Assembly (NCBI GenBank): GCA_963969395.1
Contig: OZ017799.1
Coordinates: 22,074,501-22,138,500, forward strand
Direction: 5' to 3'
Length of the DNA: 64,000 nt
From: Pseudoscleropodium purum
Lineage: Eukaryota; Streptophyta; Bryopsida; Hypnales; Brachytheciaceae
Shown: positions 10,390 to 22,270 of the stretch, one piece after another
How positions within the stretch are numbered: the first letter of the stretch is position 1
Layout: every line of letters begins with the position of its first letter
Position numbers and translations under genes: made by a program
The notes under the pieces: generated by a model
What the model was told of the DNA's origin: nothing
The model's input: only the letters and a program-made list of their open reading frames with translations
Database searches by the model: none

Positions 10390-12519
10390 TTGATCAACAA
10401 ACTAACAATATTGACAAAATAATAATGTGTACTATAATCCTACATTTTGGGATATCAAATATACATAATGTGTATATACCTATAATCAACATTGCCCCAA
10501 ATGTAGCTTTTGTATTTGGACCTAAAAGAGTCACTTTCAATTCCTAAATATTGATATCAAACATAAAAGTTTGTAATAAGGTTACAAAAGTATGAGCAAA
10601 GAGAAATGAGTAGTGAGTAATGTGTAAACAATGAGTGTTGAGTGTCTTTAGGAAAGCTTGCAAAAAAATTAAACTTTTTATCATAAGATGCGTATGTCTA
10701 TGATTTAGAATAAGATATATGGCTATAATTGAGTCTAAAGAGGATGAAATGTGGATGAATGAATTTAGATGAATTTTTTGTAGTGAACTTTGTTGGATGA
10801 ATTACATATATTTTTCATTGCAATGGATGATGAATGATGGTTGGATGGAACAAAAAAAATAGTAGTTTAGGATAAGAGTTGATGTCCAAGTACCTTAGAT
10901 CCACGTTATATAAACTTCCAGAATCTAGGGATTTTTGTTTACATGGCATTATTGCCATTATAAAACCATTCTGATGAAGGTATTGTTTTCAATTAAATTT
11001 ATAATTCCTTTCAAGCATTACTAAGGTTTACCAAATTTATTTCTATGCCAACATCAATATTGATGAGTTCAAACGCATATTGCCATTTAAGAGAAGTGTC
11101 ATGTTGCTCCTTAAAAAAAGTAGATTCAAACCACAAAATTTTCTATTAGCTATGAGCTAAAATCTTGGATTTTTCACATTGTGTATGGAATGTCAACTAT
11201 GTATGTTAAGACACTACTTAGATTATATAAAATTCACCTCACATACAAATCTGACATTCAAGTAATGTCTTCAAAAGAATATAAATAGATGAATGATAGA
11301 ATAATTTCTATCTAAAAATAAAGTAGTTTTGAATAGAAGAAATAAGGATTCAAGGATCTTTGACTCCTTGAGAGAGTAGGTTATTTATGCAACAAGGTTA
11401 TATGATGCAACCCAATCCATCCTCTTGCTTCTTTAGTTCTTTTGTACATGCCTTCAAATTTCTTCTAACGTTTCTTCCTAGATTATTTTCATTCTTGTAT
11501 TGAGCTCCCACTAGAACTTTTTTTTTTTTCATCCTCATAAAATTCATGGACATTGGTTAATTACTAGTAGAAACATGGTCTATTTAGACCTAGCTTTAAG
11601 ACCCATACTTCATCTAATTTGCTATTTATTGGAGATAAATGAATACGTATGGAGTCAAAACATTTCTAGATACAAACAAAAGTATTTGAAATACTAAGGT
11701 GAAGCTTATATACCACATAAAGTGAGAAAAAGAAAATTTTAGTGGGCATTTAGAAGATGCTATATTGATTTATTCAATAGTGCATCACCTTTTGTAGCAT
11801 CTTGCTAAAGGAATGGCATTGTCTAAAGGTTATTGGAATTGCTATAGGAAAAAGAGCAATATGCATGATCCCAAAGGATATGTTGCAATCAAAAGAGCCA
11901 TTTTAATTAAGGACTCTACCCAGAACTTTACTGCAATTTTTGAAGGCCAATTTTGCATTATTTCGTTTTCAAACCATTTTTCAATTTCATTAGATTTTTT
12001 TCCTATAGGGTTAAATATATTTTTTGATATCTTAAATAAACATATTCACAAATTTAAAGGACATGGGGACTACACTTTTGTATTTCAAACATACTTTTTT
12101 TGTAAGAAAAAATAAAATTTTGATACAAAATTATTACAAGATTTATATCTTACATCAATGAAGGACTTAGTGATATTCATTTTGAAACAATGTGAAAATA
12201 AAAAAATAAAATAAAAAAATAAAAAATAAATAAAAAATAAAAAATAAAAAAAAATATATATATATAAGTAAAAAAAACATATCCTTAGATGTATTTTAGT
12301 AGAAGAAGTCAAATGTAGAAATTACATTCAGAGAAGAATATATTCAATTTAATATACTAGAGGGCTAAAGTGTAATAAAATCTTATATTTGATACATTAC
12401 ACATTAAGGCCTAATTTTTTTTAAATATCTTGATTCTATTGCATTTTAGTACTTAAAAAAATACAAAAGGTGTTTAAATCAATACTCAAAATTGTGCATT
12501 TTAAGTGGGACCATTAGCA
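10390..12519. other. AT-rich intergenic DNA with an A-rich tract
   Basis: No gene is recognised. A nearly pure A/T tract built of AAAAAT-like units lies at about 12196-12267 and ends in a short TA run. The open frame at 11813-12115 shows no domain. Confidence 0.6.
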
Positions 12520-13600
12520 CTAAAAAAGGGTCTCTAGTATCTAAGAAACCCTTCCTTGCCACCTCAAGCCCTTTGCAATGAACTAAGAGTCCCTCAAATA
12601 ACACCTCAATTTTTTTGAGGGAAGGTGTTATTGTACCAAGGTTGGGTTTGTAGAATTAGAAAGTCCCCATTTTACCTTGAGCCCTTCACAAAGAACCAAA
12701 CATCCTTCTAAGGACAAAAAAAATTTAAAGAAAGATTTTTTAAGCATCAAGAGAGGTTCTTAGGATCCAAGAGTCCCTTGTATGGCACCAAAAGACCTTA
12801 ACAAAGAACCAAGAGTCTCTCAAATGACAACCAAAAGAATTAAGGGAGAATCTTTTGGCAATAAGAAATGGCTCCTCAATGCAAGAAGCTTTCTATGGCA
12901 CTAGAAATCTATCTAATGACATACCCAAAAGAAGTGAAAGTCCCTTGCACCCAAGAAATGGCTCCTCTAATCCAAAGGGCCTTCTTTTGGCTTCACAAAG
13001 AACCAAAAGTCATTCTAATGATAAACCTCAAAAAATTAAAGGAGATTTTTTTGGCACATGGTATGGATTCTAAGATCCAAGAGTCCCTTCCATGACATTA
13101 AGAGACAATAGTCTTTCAAATGACACCCAAAAAATTAAAAGAGAGCCTTTTGACACCAAAAAATGACTCTTGGGACTTGAGAAGCCTTGTATGGCACCAT
13201 ACATCTATTTAATGGTATACAAAAAATTAAGGAAGAGTTCCTTGGCACCAAGGAAGGACTTTTAGGTGTTGATAAGCCTTCCTTGGATTGTGAAGAGCCT
13301 TCCATTAGTTGAGAGGGACCTGTATAAAGAACCAAAGACCTTCAAATGACCCTTAAAAAATAGAAGTAGTGTCCTATTACACCAAGAAATGGCTTTTGTA
13401 TCCAAAGAGCCTTTTACTAAAAAAGGAGGGGTCTATCTAATGCATACTAAAAAAGCCTTTTTTAATCTCAAGGGGTCTTGGCTTAAAAGGACCTTTATAA
13501 ATAATGAAAGACCTTCAAATAACTCTCCCAAATAAATAGAGGGAGGATCCTTTGGTGTCAAGAAATGACTTTTTGGATCTAAAGAGCTCTTTGCTAATTA
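12520..13600. repeat. Degenerate tandem repeat, unit about 100-115 bp
   Basis: The phrase AAAGAACCAA or a close variant recurs near 12690, 12803, 12997 and 13327. Between these, other phrases recur in the same order: CAAGAGTCCCTT, AAATGGCTCCT, and TTTTGGCA-like strings. Intervals are near one, two or three times 100-115 bp. The block covers about 1.1 kb and is strongly diverged. The short open frames in it follow the repeat and are not genes. Confidence 0.75.
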
Positions 13601-15789
13601 AAAATTATGTTTTTTTGAAAAAAATTAGGAATTTAAAAAAAATGTAGTCCAATTTAGTTGGACAACAATTTTATTTTATTTAAATTACAAAAAGAGTATT
13701 ATTTTTTTATTCAATAGTCTACTATTCATTGGTGGTATACATCTACCAGCCTTGTTGATGCCCTATTCTTCCCCCCTAATTAGTTCAAGGTGTGAATAGC
13801 ATTGGCACTACAAGAACAACTCAAATCATTTGTAAAATTGTAAATATAAAAAATACATAAGAAAAGTCCAAATTCAACCAAAGAACATTGTAAAATCAAA
13901 GGTCTAATTTCTTTAATGTTACCTTAAAGTTCATTTGTTCTAAGGGACCTTAAACCAACCTTGGAGGATTGAACGAAGTCTTGTGGGCAAAAAATATTTT
14001 TTGTAATAATATTAGAAAAATAATAATTTGAAAAAAAACTGAGAAAGTTGTTTAAAATTTTTACAGGGTGTTCATGAAAGTTATGCTAATTTTCCATTGA
14101 TAGGGTAGTTTATACCTTAAAAAACAATTGTTCATTGAATAGACAATTGAAAATCCGGATAGGTTCCTATGGAGTCAATTTTGGTCGAATGTTCACAAAA
14201 TTTTAGTACAAGGTGCAAAGTATATCTCCTTAGTGGAAAAATTAATTAATTAATTTTTATTTAGTGCCTGGATCAAAGTTAGCTACCTTCAATTTTTTGG
14301 AACCAAAGGAATTTGGACATCTTTGGGGCATATTTTGCTAAAAAACCCATCAATTTTTCAAATTCCACATTTATATAACTAATAAAACAGGGCATACAAT
14401 TTGTTCCAAAAAAAAATTTAGTTCTCACATCACATTTTAAGAGGAGTCAAACTTTCTTAGCTATATTCAGGTAATTTTGAGAAAATAACATTTTCTTCTA
14501 ACTTCATTCCCTATTATCTTGCAATTTGTGAAGCCAAAATTCTTGAAAATTTTCCCACACATTCCACTTATTTTTTTCCTAATTTTTGAAACTTGGATTT
14601 CAAATTAAAAAAACTTCTTCATTGCAAAAGAAATCATCAAAAAATGATTAACATATTGCCAATTTATTTAACCTCTAATGCATTTAAAGTAATAGGCTCT
14701 ATATTTGCTTTTGAAATTTTTTGTGAGTCAAACTAACATCATATTATTATAAATTGGGTCAAATTCCTCATTTTTGTATAGAACAAAAAAAAAATTCTAA
14801 GAAGGCCTGAAGTTTGTTGACCTTGTTTTATAAGAATAAAAAAATTATTCTCACTTCAAATGTTATAGTCTTTTTCATCATGCAATCAATTGGGATGAAA
14901 TTTTTTCCACACATTGCTTTAATTATTTAATATACTTTTGTACTATTGGAATTTTTTTTTTAAACTAGACAATGCATCAAAAATTGGCAATTTTAGACTT
15001 TTCTTGTTTCAAAATATTGTTTGGCCTTTAGGAGTTAAATGAAATCCATTTTCTACTAAATTTTCTTTTATTAGTCAAATATTTGAAATATCTATGACAA
15101 AAATTAGAAAAATAGGGCCTCATTAATGTAAGTTCAAAGAAAAATGTTATGGATTATTTCCCCCAAATTACTTAAAAGGTATCCTAAGGTTCTTAGAGAC
15201 CCTAAAGTATCTTTAGAGCCCCCAAAGACTTTTGTCAATATCTAAACTACTATTCAAAATAATATGAAATTCCATATAAATATGTAATTCAACCTAAGAG
15301 CAAATTCTCATTTATTTCTATTCATTGATTCACTAGATGAAATGATGTGAATACGTTGCTTGGTCCCCCCTTTTTGAAAAATCTTTGGCTGTTAGATGGA
15401 AAATGAAATAATGAAAATGGAAATAAGTATCCAGGTTGCTATTGATTTGTTTTTGGGGAGAAAATCAAACAAAGTTCTATCAACACCGTTGGATGAAATG
15501 AGGACCCTCCTACTTACCGTCGATCTTCTCAAAAATTTGTAGCCATTGATGTGAGCTGTCACCCAGGGTGATTGGAAGCATTGAGTTGGGGTTAGGGTTC
15601 TTAGTGTTAGAGAGGTGGGAGTTTGTGAGACGTTGGGAGAGTTAGAGTTTTGCAATGAGTTTTCTGACAAAGTTGTGCAACACTATGATATTAATGTGAG
15701 TTTTTGGAAGTGCGAGGAGTGGGAGGTGGGAGTAGAAGAGAACTCAAAGCTAATGCGCAATGATGCTTTTTGCAGCCTACAAACCTTGA
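13601..15789. other. AT-rich intergenic DNA, no gene seen
   Basis: Only short frames occur. The 92-codon minus frame at 15670-15392 has no recognisable motif. Word composition in 14.2-15.2 kb resembles old repeat sequence, but no clear ends were found. Confidence 0.5.
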
Positions 15790-15897
15790 ATAACATAAGT
15801 ACCTAAAACATAAACACATGTAATCATAGAAGATGTTTATAATATAGATTCTTAGGCTTATGGGCTCATAGATTCTATGCTCACATGCTAGCACTCT
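15790..15897. mobile_element. Partial copy of the 10.15-kb TIR element
   Basis: The right side reads GGGCTCATAG...GCTCACATGCTAGCAC, matching the right terminus of the element at 10149-10389 (GGGCTCACATACTAGCACC). The interior shares its TTATAATATAG style. A matching left terminus was not seen, so this is probably truncated. Confidence 0.5.
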
Positions 15898-16560
15898 CCA
15901 ATATATCAATATGCACATCTTTTATGTTATAAAAACATCATTGAATTCATTGATTTGGGTGTCATGTGCCAAATTTTCTCTATATAAAATAGATCTAATA
16001 TAGATGTTATATGGTATTTTGTTATATAGATATTTATTGTTGTAAATTTTATAATTAGTTTTTGGTACATTATTGTATTGTCATATTCAAATGTATAAGC
16101 TAGCTATGATGGAAGGATCAAGTAAAAATATATAAAATTTACAATACTAAAATACCTAGTTACAAAATTTGCCATGTGATATCCATGTTGAATTCTTTGT
16201 AGATTAAACTTTTGTTACTTAATGGCATTCTTTTTAACATAAAAGAAGTGCATATGAATGTTTTTTTATATACTTATATAATTGAATTAAGAATTTAATT
16301 ACCAATGGTTTTCAATCAATTGTCAAGTTCAATTGTGAAAATTAAATGAAAAGTGCATCTAAAGTGGAGTTTGGAATTTTGAACTTGAAATTTGGCATGC
16401 TTGATTGAGTTTTTATAAGAATGTATTGTGAATTATGCATAATAAAAATGCCAATTGTCTTTTATATAATGCAAAATTTTATGTGGCATAATAGATGATT
16501 TGCAAAATAATTGTTTCATTTTGTATTAACATAGGCCAATCATAAGTCATCTTATTTAAA

Positions 16561-16740
16561 ATGTAGGGCAAGATTCTATGACTATTGTAATCAAGTATAA
16601 TGTACTAGGCATCAACCTTCTTTTTCACAATGTAGGACAAGATTCTATGACTATAGTAATCAAGTATAATGTACCAATCATCAACCATCTTATTCAAAAC
16701 GTAGGATGAGATTCTATGACTTGCAATAATCAAATATAAG
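16561..16740. repeat. 69-bp tandem repeat, about 2.6 copies
   Basis: GTAGG starts successive units (16563, 16632, 16701) at 69-bp spacing. Units share GATTCTATGACT and AATCAAGTATAA. Confidence 0.85.
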
Positions 16741-17440
16741 ACCAGTTTTGTGTTTTGACTACATTTGCATCTTTCAACTTGCATGTCTCTTGTTCTATTA
16801 CTCCAATACTTGATTACTTTGAAAATTTGTGCCTCTTAGGATATAATTGATTTAGAAGCATGTGATTTACTCTATTAATTTATCAATAAAACTAATTTCT
16901 TAAAAACAATACAAAAAATCAAGATGTAATAGTACACCAATTGATTTTCATATTTCAATTTCTATAATTCTTGTTGTAAAATTTGATGATTGAACTAATC
17001 AAAGATTTAGTTCTTACAAATATAAATACTCTATGATGATAGATATATTTCATTGCACTTTTAGGACTTAAAATTGGAACACAAGATAAATGATTGTTAG
17101 AATAACTCTATTTAATCCTAAAAAATTTGATATATATATGAAATAAGAAATGATAGATATTAACATAAGAAAATTCACAAAATATTCATATATCAATAGA
17201 ATTTGCCTTTTATAAGTTAAATTCTAAGTTTTGAATTGGCCTTGCAATTTATTTATACAAGAACTTGAATAAATTTGAATTTACAATTTTAAAAAGATAG
17301 TTTTAATACAATATTGATGGAATAGAATTGAGGCATGAAATAGAATAGGTTTTCTATTCTTTAAGACTTCTCATAAGTTAGGTTAAGTAAAAGCATTGAT
17401 ATTTTATAAATTGGTGTAAGTTTTTTGCTTCAATATTTAA

Positions 17441-18354
17441 CCCCTCAAGTTCCACAACTATGTTTTCACCGAAAAAGCTCAAAAACTGCCATTTTTAGTA
17501 CAAGTAGCAAACTTCTATAAAAAAAACCTTTTATTTTGACATATATAACTATAGGATCTTGTACTATGAAGTATCAAAAACATGTGGTAAATATTTTTTA
17601 TATTTCCATCATGTGGATTGCAAGATATAAGCATTCAAATTCACTAAAATCATTTTTTTTGCCTTGCAAAATTGCACTTCACAAGCTCACTTTCCTATGA
17701 AAAAATGACCAAAAGGATGGTACTTCTTTGGATTCTTTTTCCTAAAACGGTTGTCCACATGCTTGAAAATTTTTAGATTGTTTGGAATTGTACAACGTAT
17801 AGGAAAAAAATAGTAAGTAGGTAATAGTAGACAATGATTCAAAATACTAAATTATTAAGAATTAAAATATGGAATTGAAAAATGAAAATCCCAATGGTTG
17901 AAATGTTGTAATAAGCAATTTACGTCATAGGATTTTTTTTTCAAAAATATTGAAAATTGGGTAAGATAAATGATTTCAAAGTTTATTTTAAAGTAGGGAA
18001 TCCATAACTGCCCACAACCAAAAGATCCTCACAACATTTGACTCATTAATCAAAACGTAATGATTCAAAGCTTTCCTTGTATATATAACTCTAAAAAAAC
18101 AATTTCAAATTTTGGTTTCTGAAAAAAGTGATTTTTTCTAATCTTCCTAAACTGCCCAATTATTAAAAAAAAAGTAACATATTAGGCCATAACTTTTGAC
18201 TCCTATTTCCAAATGTCATGGAATTTGTTGCATATGAAAGATATTCCTTGTCTATACCTATTAAAATTTTAGCCTAAAATATGCAAATTTCTGGTCACAA
18301 TGACATGCCCAAAATTTTTATACAATCAAACAACACAATCTAGTCTTTTAGGGG
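17441..18354 (+). mobile_element. TTAA-flanked non-autonomous element, subfamily A copy 1
   Basis: The element starts CCCCTCAAG and ends TTTTAGGGG, and both ends abut TTAA (17437-17440 and 18355-18358). TTAA targets and CCC/GGG ends are the signature of piggyBac-type transposons. The 914-bp interior has no transposase frame. It aligns by eye with the copies at 35509 and 38998, sharing a phrase near GCCATAACTTTTGACT in the right third. Confidence 0.7.
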
Positions 18355-18359
18355 TTAAG

Positions 18360-19470
18360 GACTTGAAGTATATGTTTACATTTATTGAAATCACCATAAA
18401 TTCACCATAAGATTGATGAACCCATTTAGAATAGAATGATTGTTTTTTCTTCAAGGAATGATTGGATTTTATGATTTTTTTCATATCTAAACACATATCT
18501 AAATACAAGTAAAGAATGAAACAATAATTGAAATTATATGTTTCAATAATATATAGATTTCTTACAAATTTCAAAAATGTGTTATATAAATTGTTTTAAA
18601 GTCATTGACTCATTGGTACCCCCAAATAAAAATGCATCTATAGTGGTTACAAATATTCACCTAAAAGTGGTTATAATAATCATTTTTAAATGGACACAAT
18701 ATAAAAGCTATAGAATAGCCATTTTTGTGACAATTTACATTTGATCCAATACTTGGGTAGTATGGAGTACTAAAAGTTTTTATTGTAGTCATAAGGTCTT
18801 TTCAATCATGCCACTCAAAATTTTCATTGTGCCTATTACAATAAATTGACTCATTGTAACTTGTGCTCTTTATTGAAGAATGATGGTTTAATCTTTAAAA
18901 TTCTTTCATGTTTAGAGGCTCAAAACTGTTTCAAAATACTTGTCCTCGCAGCAAGGTCAAGATCTTCATTAATATTTATTTTATAACAAATCCAATAGTA
19001 GGATCCTTTGTTTAACTTATTCAAGTACATTGTCCTATAATTTTAGAGCAAATCTTTCCACCTATTGTAAGTTCAATGTGCCCTAAACTTTAAAATGTAG
19101 GCTTTTCCATAGCCCTTCCAAATAGGGAAGTTTTGTGTTTCAACATTTAAAAAAAAAATGTACGTCATAACTTTTACCTCATTATTTGTAATTTAATGGT
19201 TCAAATTTTTTTGACTAGGTATCAATATATACAACATCCAAAAAATAATTTATATATTTTGCTACCCGTTTTGGCATTGAAATTTAAAAGAACTTCTAAC
19301 TTTTGCAATGTTTATTGGAATGACAATAAACAAAGCTTCATACATAGATTATGATGAGTAGCATTCATCTTCAAAAATTCATGCAAAAATTCCAAATTAT
19401 GAAGTCAATACAGCTTGTCTGAGTTCACAAAAAGTCTAAAGTGGGTTGAAGTGGGCTCATTGGTCTTTAG
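18360..19470. other. AT-rich intergenic DNA, no gene seen
   Basis: No coding or RNA feature is recognised. It separates copy 1 of subfamily A from the miniature element. Confidence 0.5.
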
Positions 19471-19477
19471 TGGTTAA

Positions 19478-19548
19478 CCCCTAAAGGACTAAAAGACTAC
19501 CATATGGCTTCTATGACATTGTTTTTTGCACCCTTGGTCCTTTAGGGG
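19478..19548. mobile_element. 71-bp miniature TTAA/CCCC element
   Basis: The left end CCCCTAAAGGAC and right end GTCCTTTAGGGG form a perfect 12-bp terminal inverted repeat. The left flank is TTAA (19474-19477); the right flank TTGA is one change from TTAA. The interior is about 47 bp. The ends match the right ends of subfamily A elements (compare GGTCCTTTAGGGG at 39911-39923). Confidence 0.75.
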
Positions 19549-19552
19549 TTGA

Positions 19553-20587
19553 ATACATGTTGTCAATGGGTCATTTCCTAACTTCTTATATTGAAAAATG
19601 TCAACAATGGACTCATCTACCTTGGGATATGTGAATAGTTTAGAATTGATTTTATTTTTTTATTGGTTGGAAGAGAAAGTAGTAAGGGCCTTGGTTTTTC
19701 CAAATGACCAATCAACCATTCTTTAGTCAAAGTGTTCAATTTTGGGCACCATTTTCAAGCAAGAAAAAAAAGTCCAATTTTATATATTTTTTTTTGCATA
19801 TTAGATTTGAATATCTTCCAATTTTTTTTTCAAATTGAGATCACTATGGTTAGAATAGCACAAAGTATTCAATATTGCCCATTGAATAGAATTTTTTTAT
19901 TAGGAGAAAGTATCAATGTTTGCATCCTTAAATCCTTTTCTATCAAGTACAAATCAATTATTACCATTTTTCTATAAGTTTTAATCATTATATTATTGAC
20001 TCTATACAATACTTATCAACTTAAATGAACGATTTTCAAAAGTTTAATGATAGGAATTCAAAGTACTTCAACAATGAATTTTCACCTCAAGCCAAGATAG
20101 AACACTCCTAGTGGAATGGAATTAGAGTAGTACATAGGCATATCCTCATAGCTTACAAAGCATATCCAAAATAGGATGATAAGCACAAGTAAGAATTTAA
20201 CCTTAGAGTATTGAGGTGGTCACCAAATAAATCATCTTTTTTAGTGTTGTATGAATCATTCGTTTAAAAAAATCCAAGAGTACTCATTGGAGGTCAAACT
20301 ACTCTACAAGGCCTCCCCTTTTCACACAAATTTTCAAGAATAAACATTTGCACTTCTATCTTACATAGAAAGAAAGATTGTTTGCCATCCATGGAAACAC
20401 TCTGGTCTACGACATCCTTGCAGGGTTAATACTAAATGGTCAAAACTAAATGGTCAAAGGGTGCATTCCTCTGGGGTGAGACAAGGAATGCATTTGAGGT
20501 GGTCATATGCGAGACCTCATTTAGGGGTGATTCATTGGTCTAAAGTCCTCTACTCTAGGCTTTTGCCATCTTGGTTCCACTATGAGC
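19553..20587. other. AT-rich intergenic DNA, no gene seen
   Basis: Short frames only, including one of 81 codons at 19732-19977 without a motif. Confidence 0.5.
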
Positions 20588-20591
20588 TTAA

Positions 20592-21555
20592 CCCTAGACC
20601 GCCCAAGAGGACAAAAAGTGTCCTCACATAGTTTTAAGTTTAATTCAAAGTACTGTAACTTTTTCATCCCGTGTCCAAATTCAATAAAACTTGTTGAAAA
20701 ATTTGTGCCTTTTCTTCTAGTTTGTGTGGTAAAAATTTCAGATCAATTCAAGAGGTAATGATTTTCTGGAAGCCAATCGAAGTTCACAGGTTTAATTTGA
20801 TTCACCAAAGTGCACTTCGTAGCTGCAACTTTAGGGGCTTGTATCTCCTTCATCCAATGTTCGATTTTAGTCAAAAATTTTGGGTTATATTTCCCTTGAA
20901 GTCTAGTTATTGTGGTAAAATTTTCATGTCAATCCAAGTTGTTTTGAATGTTTGGGAGTAATTCGAAATTCAAAATCCCGCCATTTATGGACTATGGTGA
21001 ACTTTGGCAGCTTGTATCTTCATACAGTGTCCATTTCTAATAAATTTTTTTGAAAAGTTGCGCATACTAATCTAGTTTGTGTGGATAAAATTTTATATCA
21101 ATCCAGAAAGTAATGAATTACTAAAAAGCATTTTAGTAGGAGGTTCAACCTTAGATATTCTTTTTGCAATTTTTCTTGCCTATTTTTTGACATTTGCAAG
21201 CCATTTTGCAAACACATTGAGTCAAATGAATGATATTTTTTTTCACCAATGTGCTTGTATGCTGGTTTTGAATCACTTTGTAGTTTAAAGTTTTTTCATT
21301 TCATTAGGTTTAGAAATCAAATTTCGCCTCTAAATGTGTTTTTAGGAAAATTTCAGCATTCTTTTTCAACACTAAAACATTATAATCTTGCAATCTATGC
21401 ACTCAAATGACTTCAAATTTGATACACATCATTAACAACATGTACGCTACAAGATTGCACAATTAAGATCTTTATAACTTAGTGACATTTAGATCAATAT
21501 CACTTCAAAAGCAATGATGTTTTTTTAACCCAAAACGGCCTTGGGCCTTCTAGGG
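20592..21555 (+). mobile_element. TTAA-flanked non-autonomous element, subfamily B copy 1
   Basis: The element starts CCCTAGACC and ends TTCTAGGG, flanked by TTAA at 20588-20591 and 21556-21559. Its interior is the same repeat as 51510-52459 in the opposite orientation. Translated frames in the two copies share GRNF/GCNF-like strings such as FRSIQEVMIFWK and SSYCGKIFM, which reflects DNA similarity and not a conserved protein. No transposase is encoded in the 964 bp. Confidence 0.7.
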
Positions 21556-21559
21556 TTAA

Positions 21560-22270
21560 ACCGTTTCCATTTCGTTGTATCCGTATGGAGCAGTCCCATT
21601 TGTGTCACAAAAATACCCCAAAACACTACAAGACTTGGTTGGACACTTGAGGGGGTAGATATTCTATTGTAGCAAATCACAGTAGTGTACCACTAAGTTA
21701 TCTCTGATTTTGGCTTTCTAATGGAATTGAACATGCCTTGTGTAACTGCAAAAACTCATTTCACCAAGACCTGACAAATTCATTACAGCACTCCCGTTAC
21801 CTTTTAGGGAGCTGATGAAGATGAGCAATTACACTCAAAAGTAATGAATTTGAAAATTCTGAATATCATTCAAGTCTCACCAACACGAGAAGGAGAACCT
21901 CAGTTCGAAAACATATCTTCTCCCAAGACCTTGTAAATCACCTTCCCCGCCAGAAGTTCGTTCAGTTTATACCCCTGGCAGTTGATTTGGACTCACAGAA
22001 AATAGAGTCCTATCTGCTCAACTGCTTTAATGCAAGGAAATCGCCGTCAAGCTTATCCACTACGTTTAATTCCATCCCTAACTATGTACGGTTCTCTTAC
22101 AGTCCCTACTTACATGAAAGGAATAAACCTACATTTCAAATGCCGAACCACGGGAGTAGATCAACAGGAGCCCACATCAGAGGAAGCAAGCACCAACTCC
22201 GAATGCACGTCATCAGTGGGCTAGCCAACCAGGTACCTCAAATTAGGAGTATTTCAAAGATGAACGAGAA
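21560..22270. other. Downstream flank and likely 3' UTR of FAM91
   Basis: Composition rises in G+C towards the FAM91 stop codon at 22271. Open frames on the plus strand have no recognisable family. The part nearest 22271 is expected to be the 3' untranslated region. Confidence 0.5.

Noticed and set aside
20722..20961. Open frame sharing peptide strings with one at 52399-52061
   Set aside because: The similarity comes from two copies of a non-coding repeat (subfamily B) and is not limited to coding frames.
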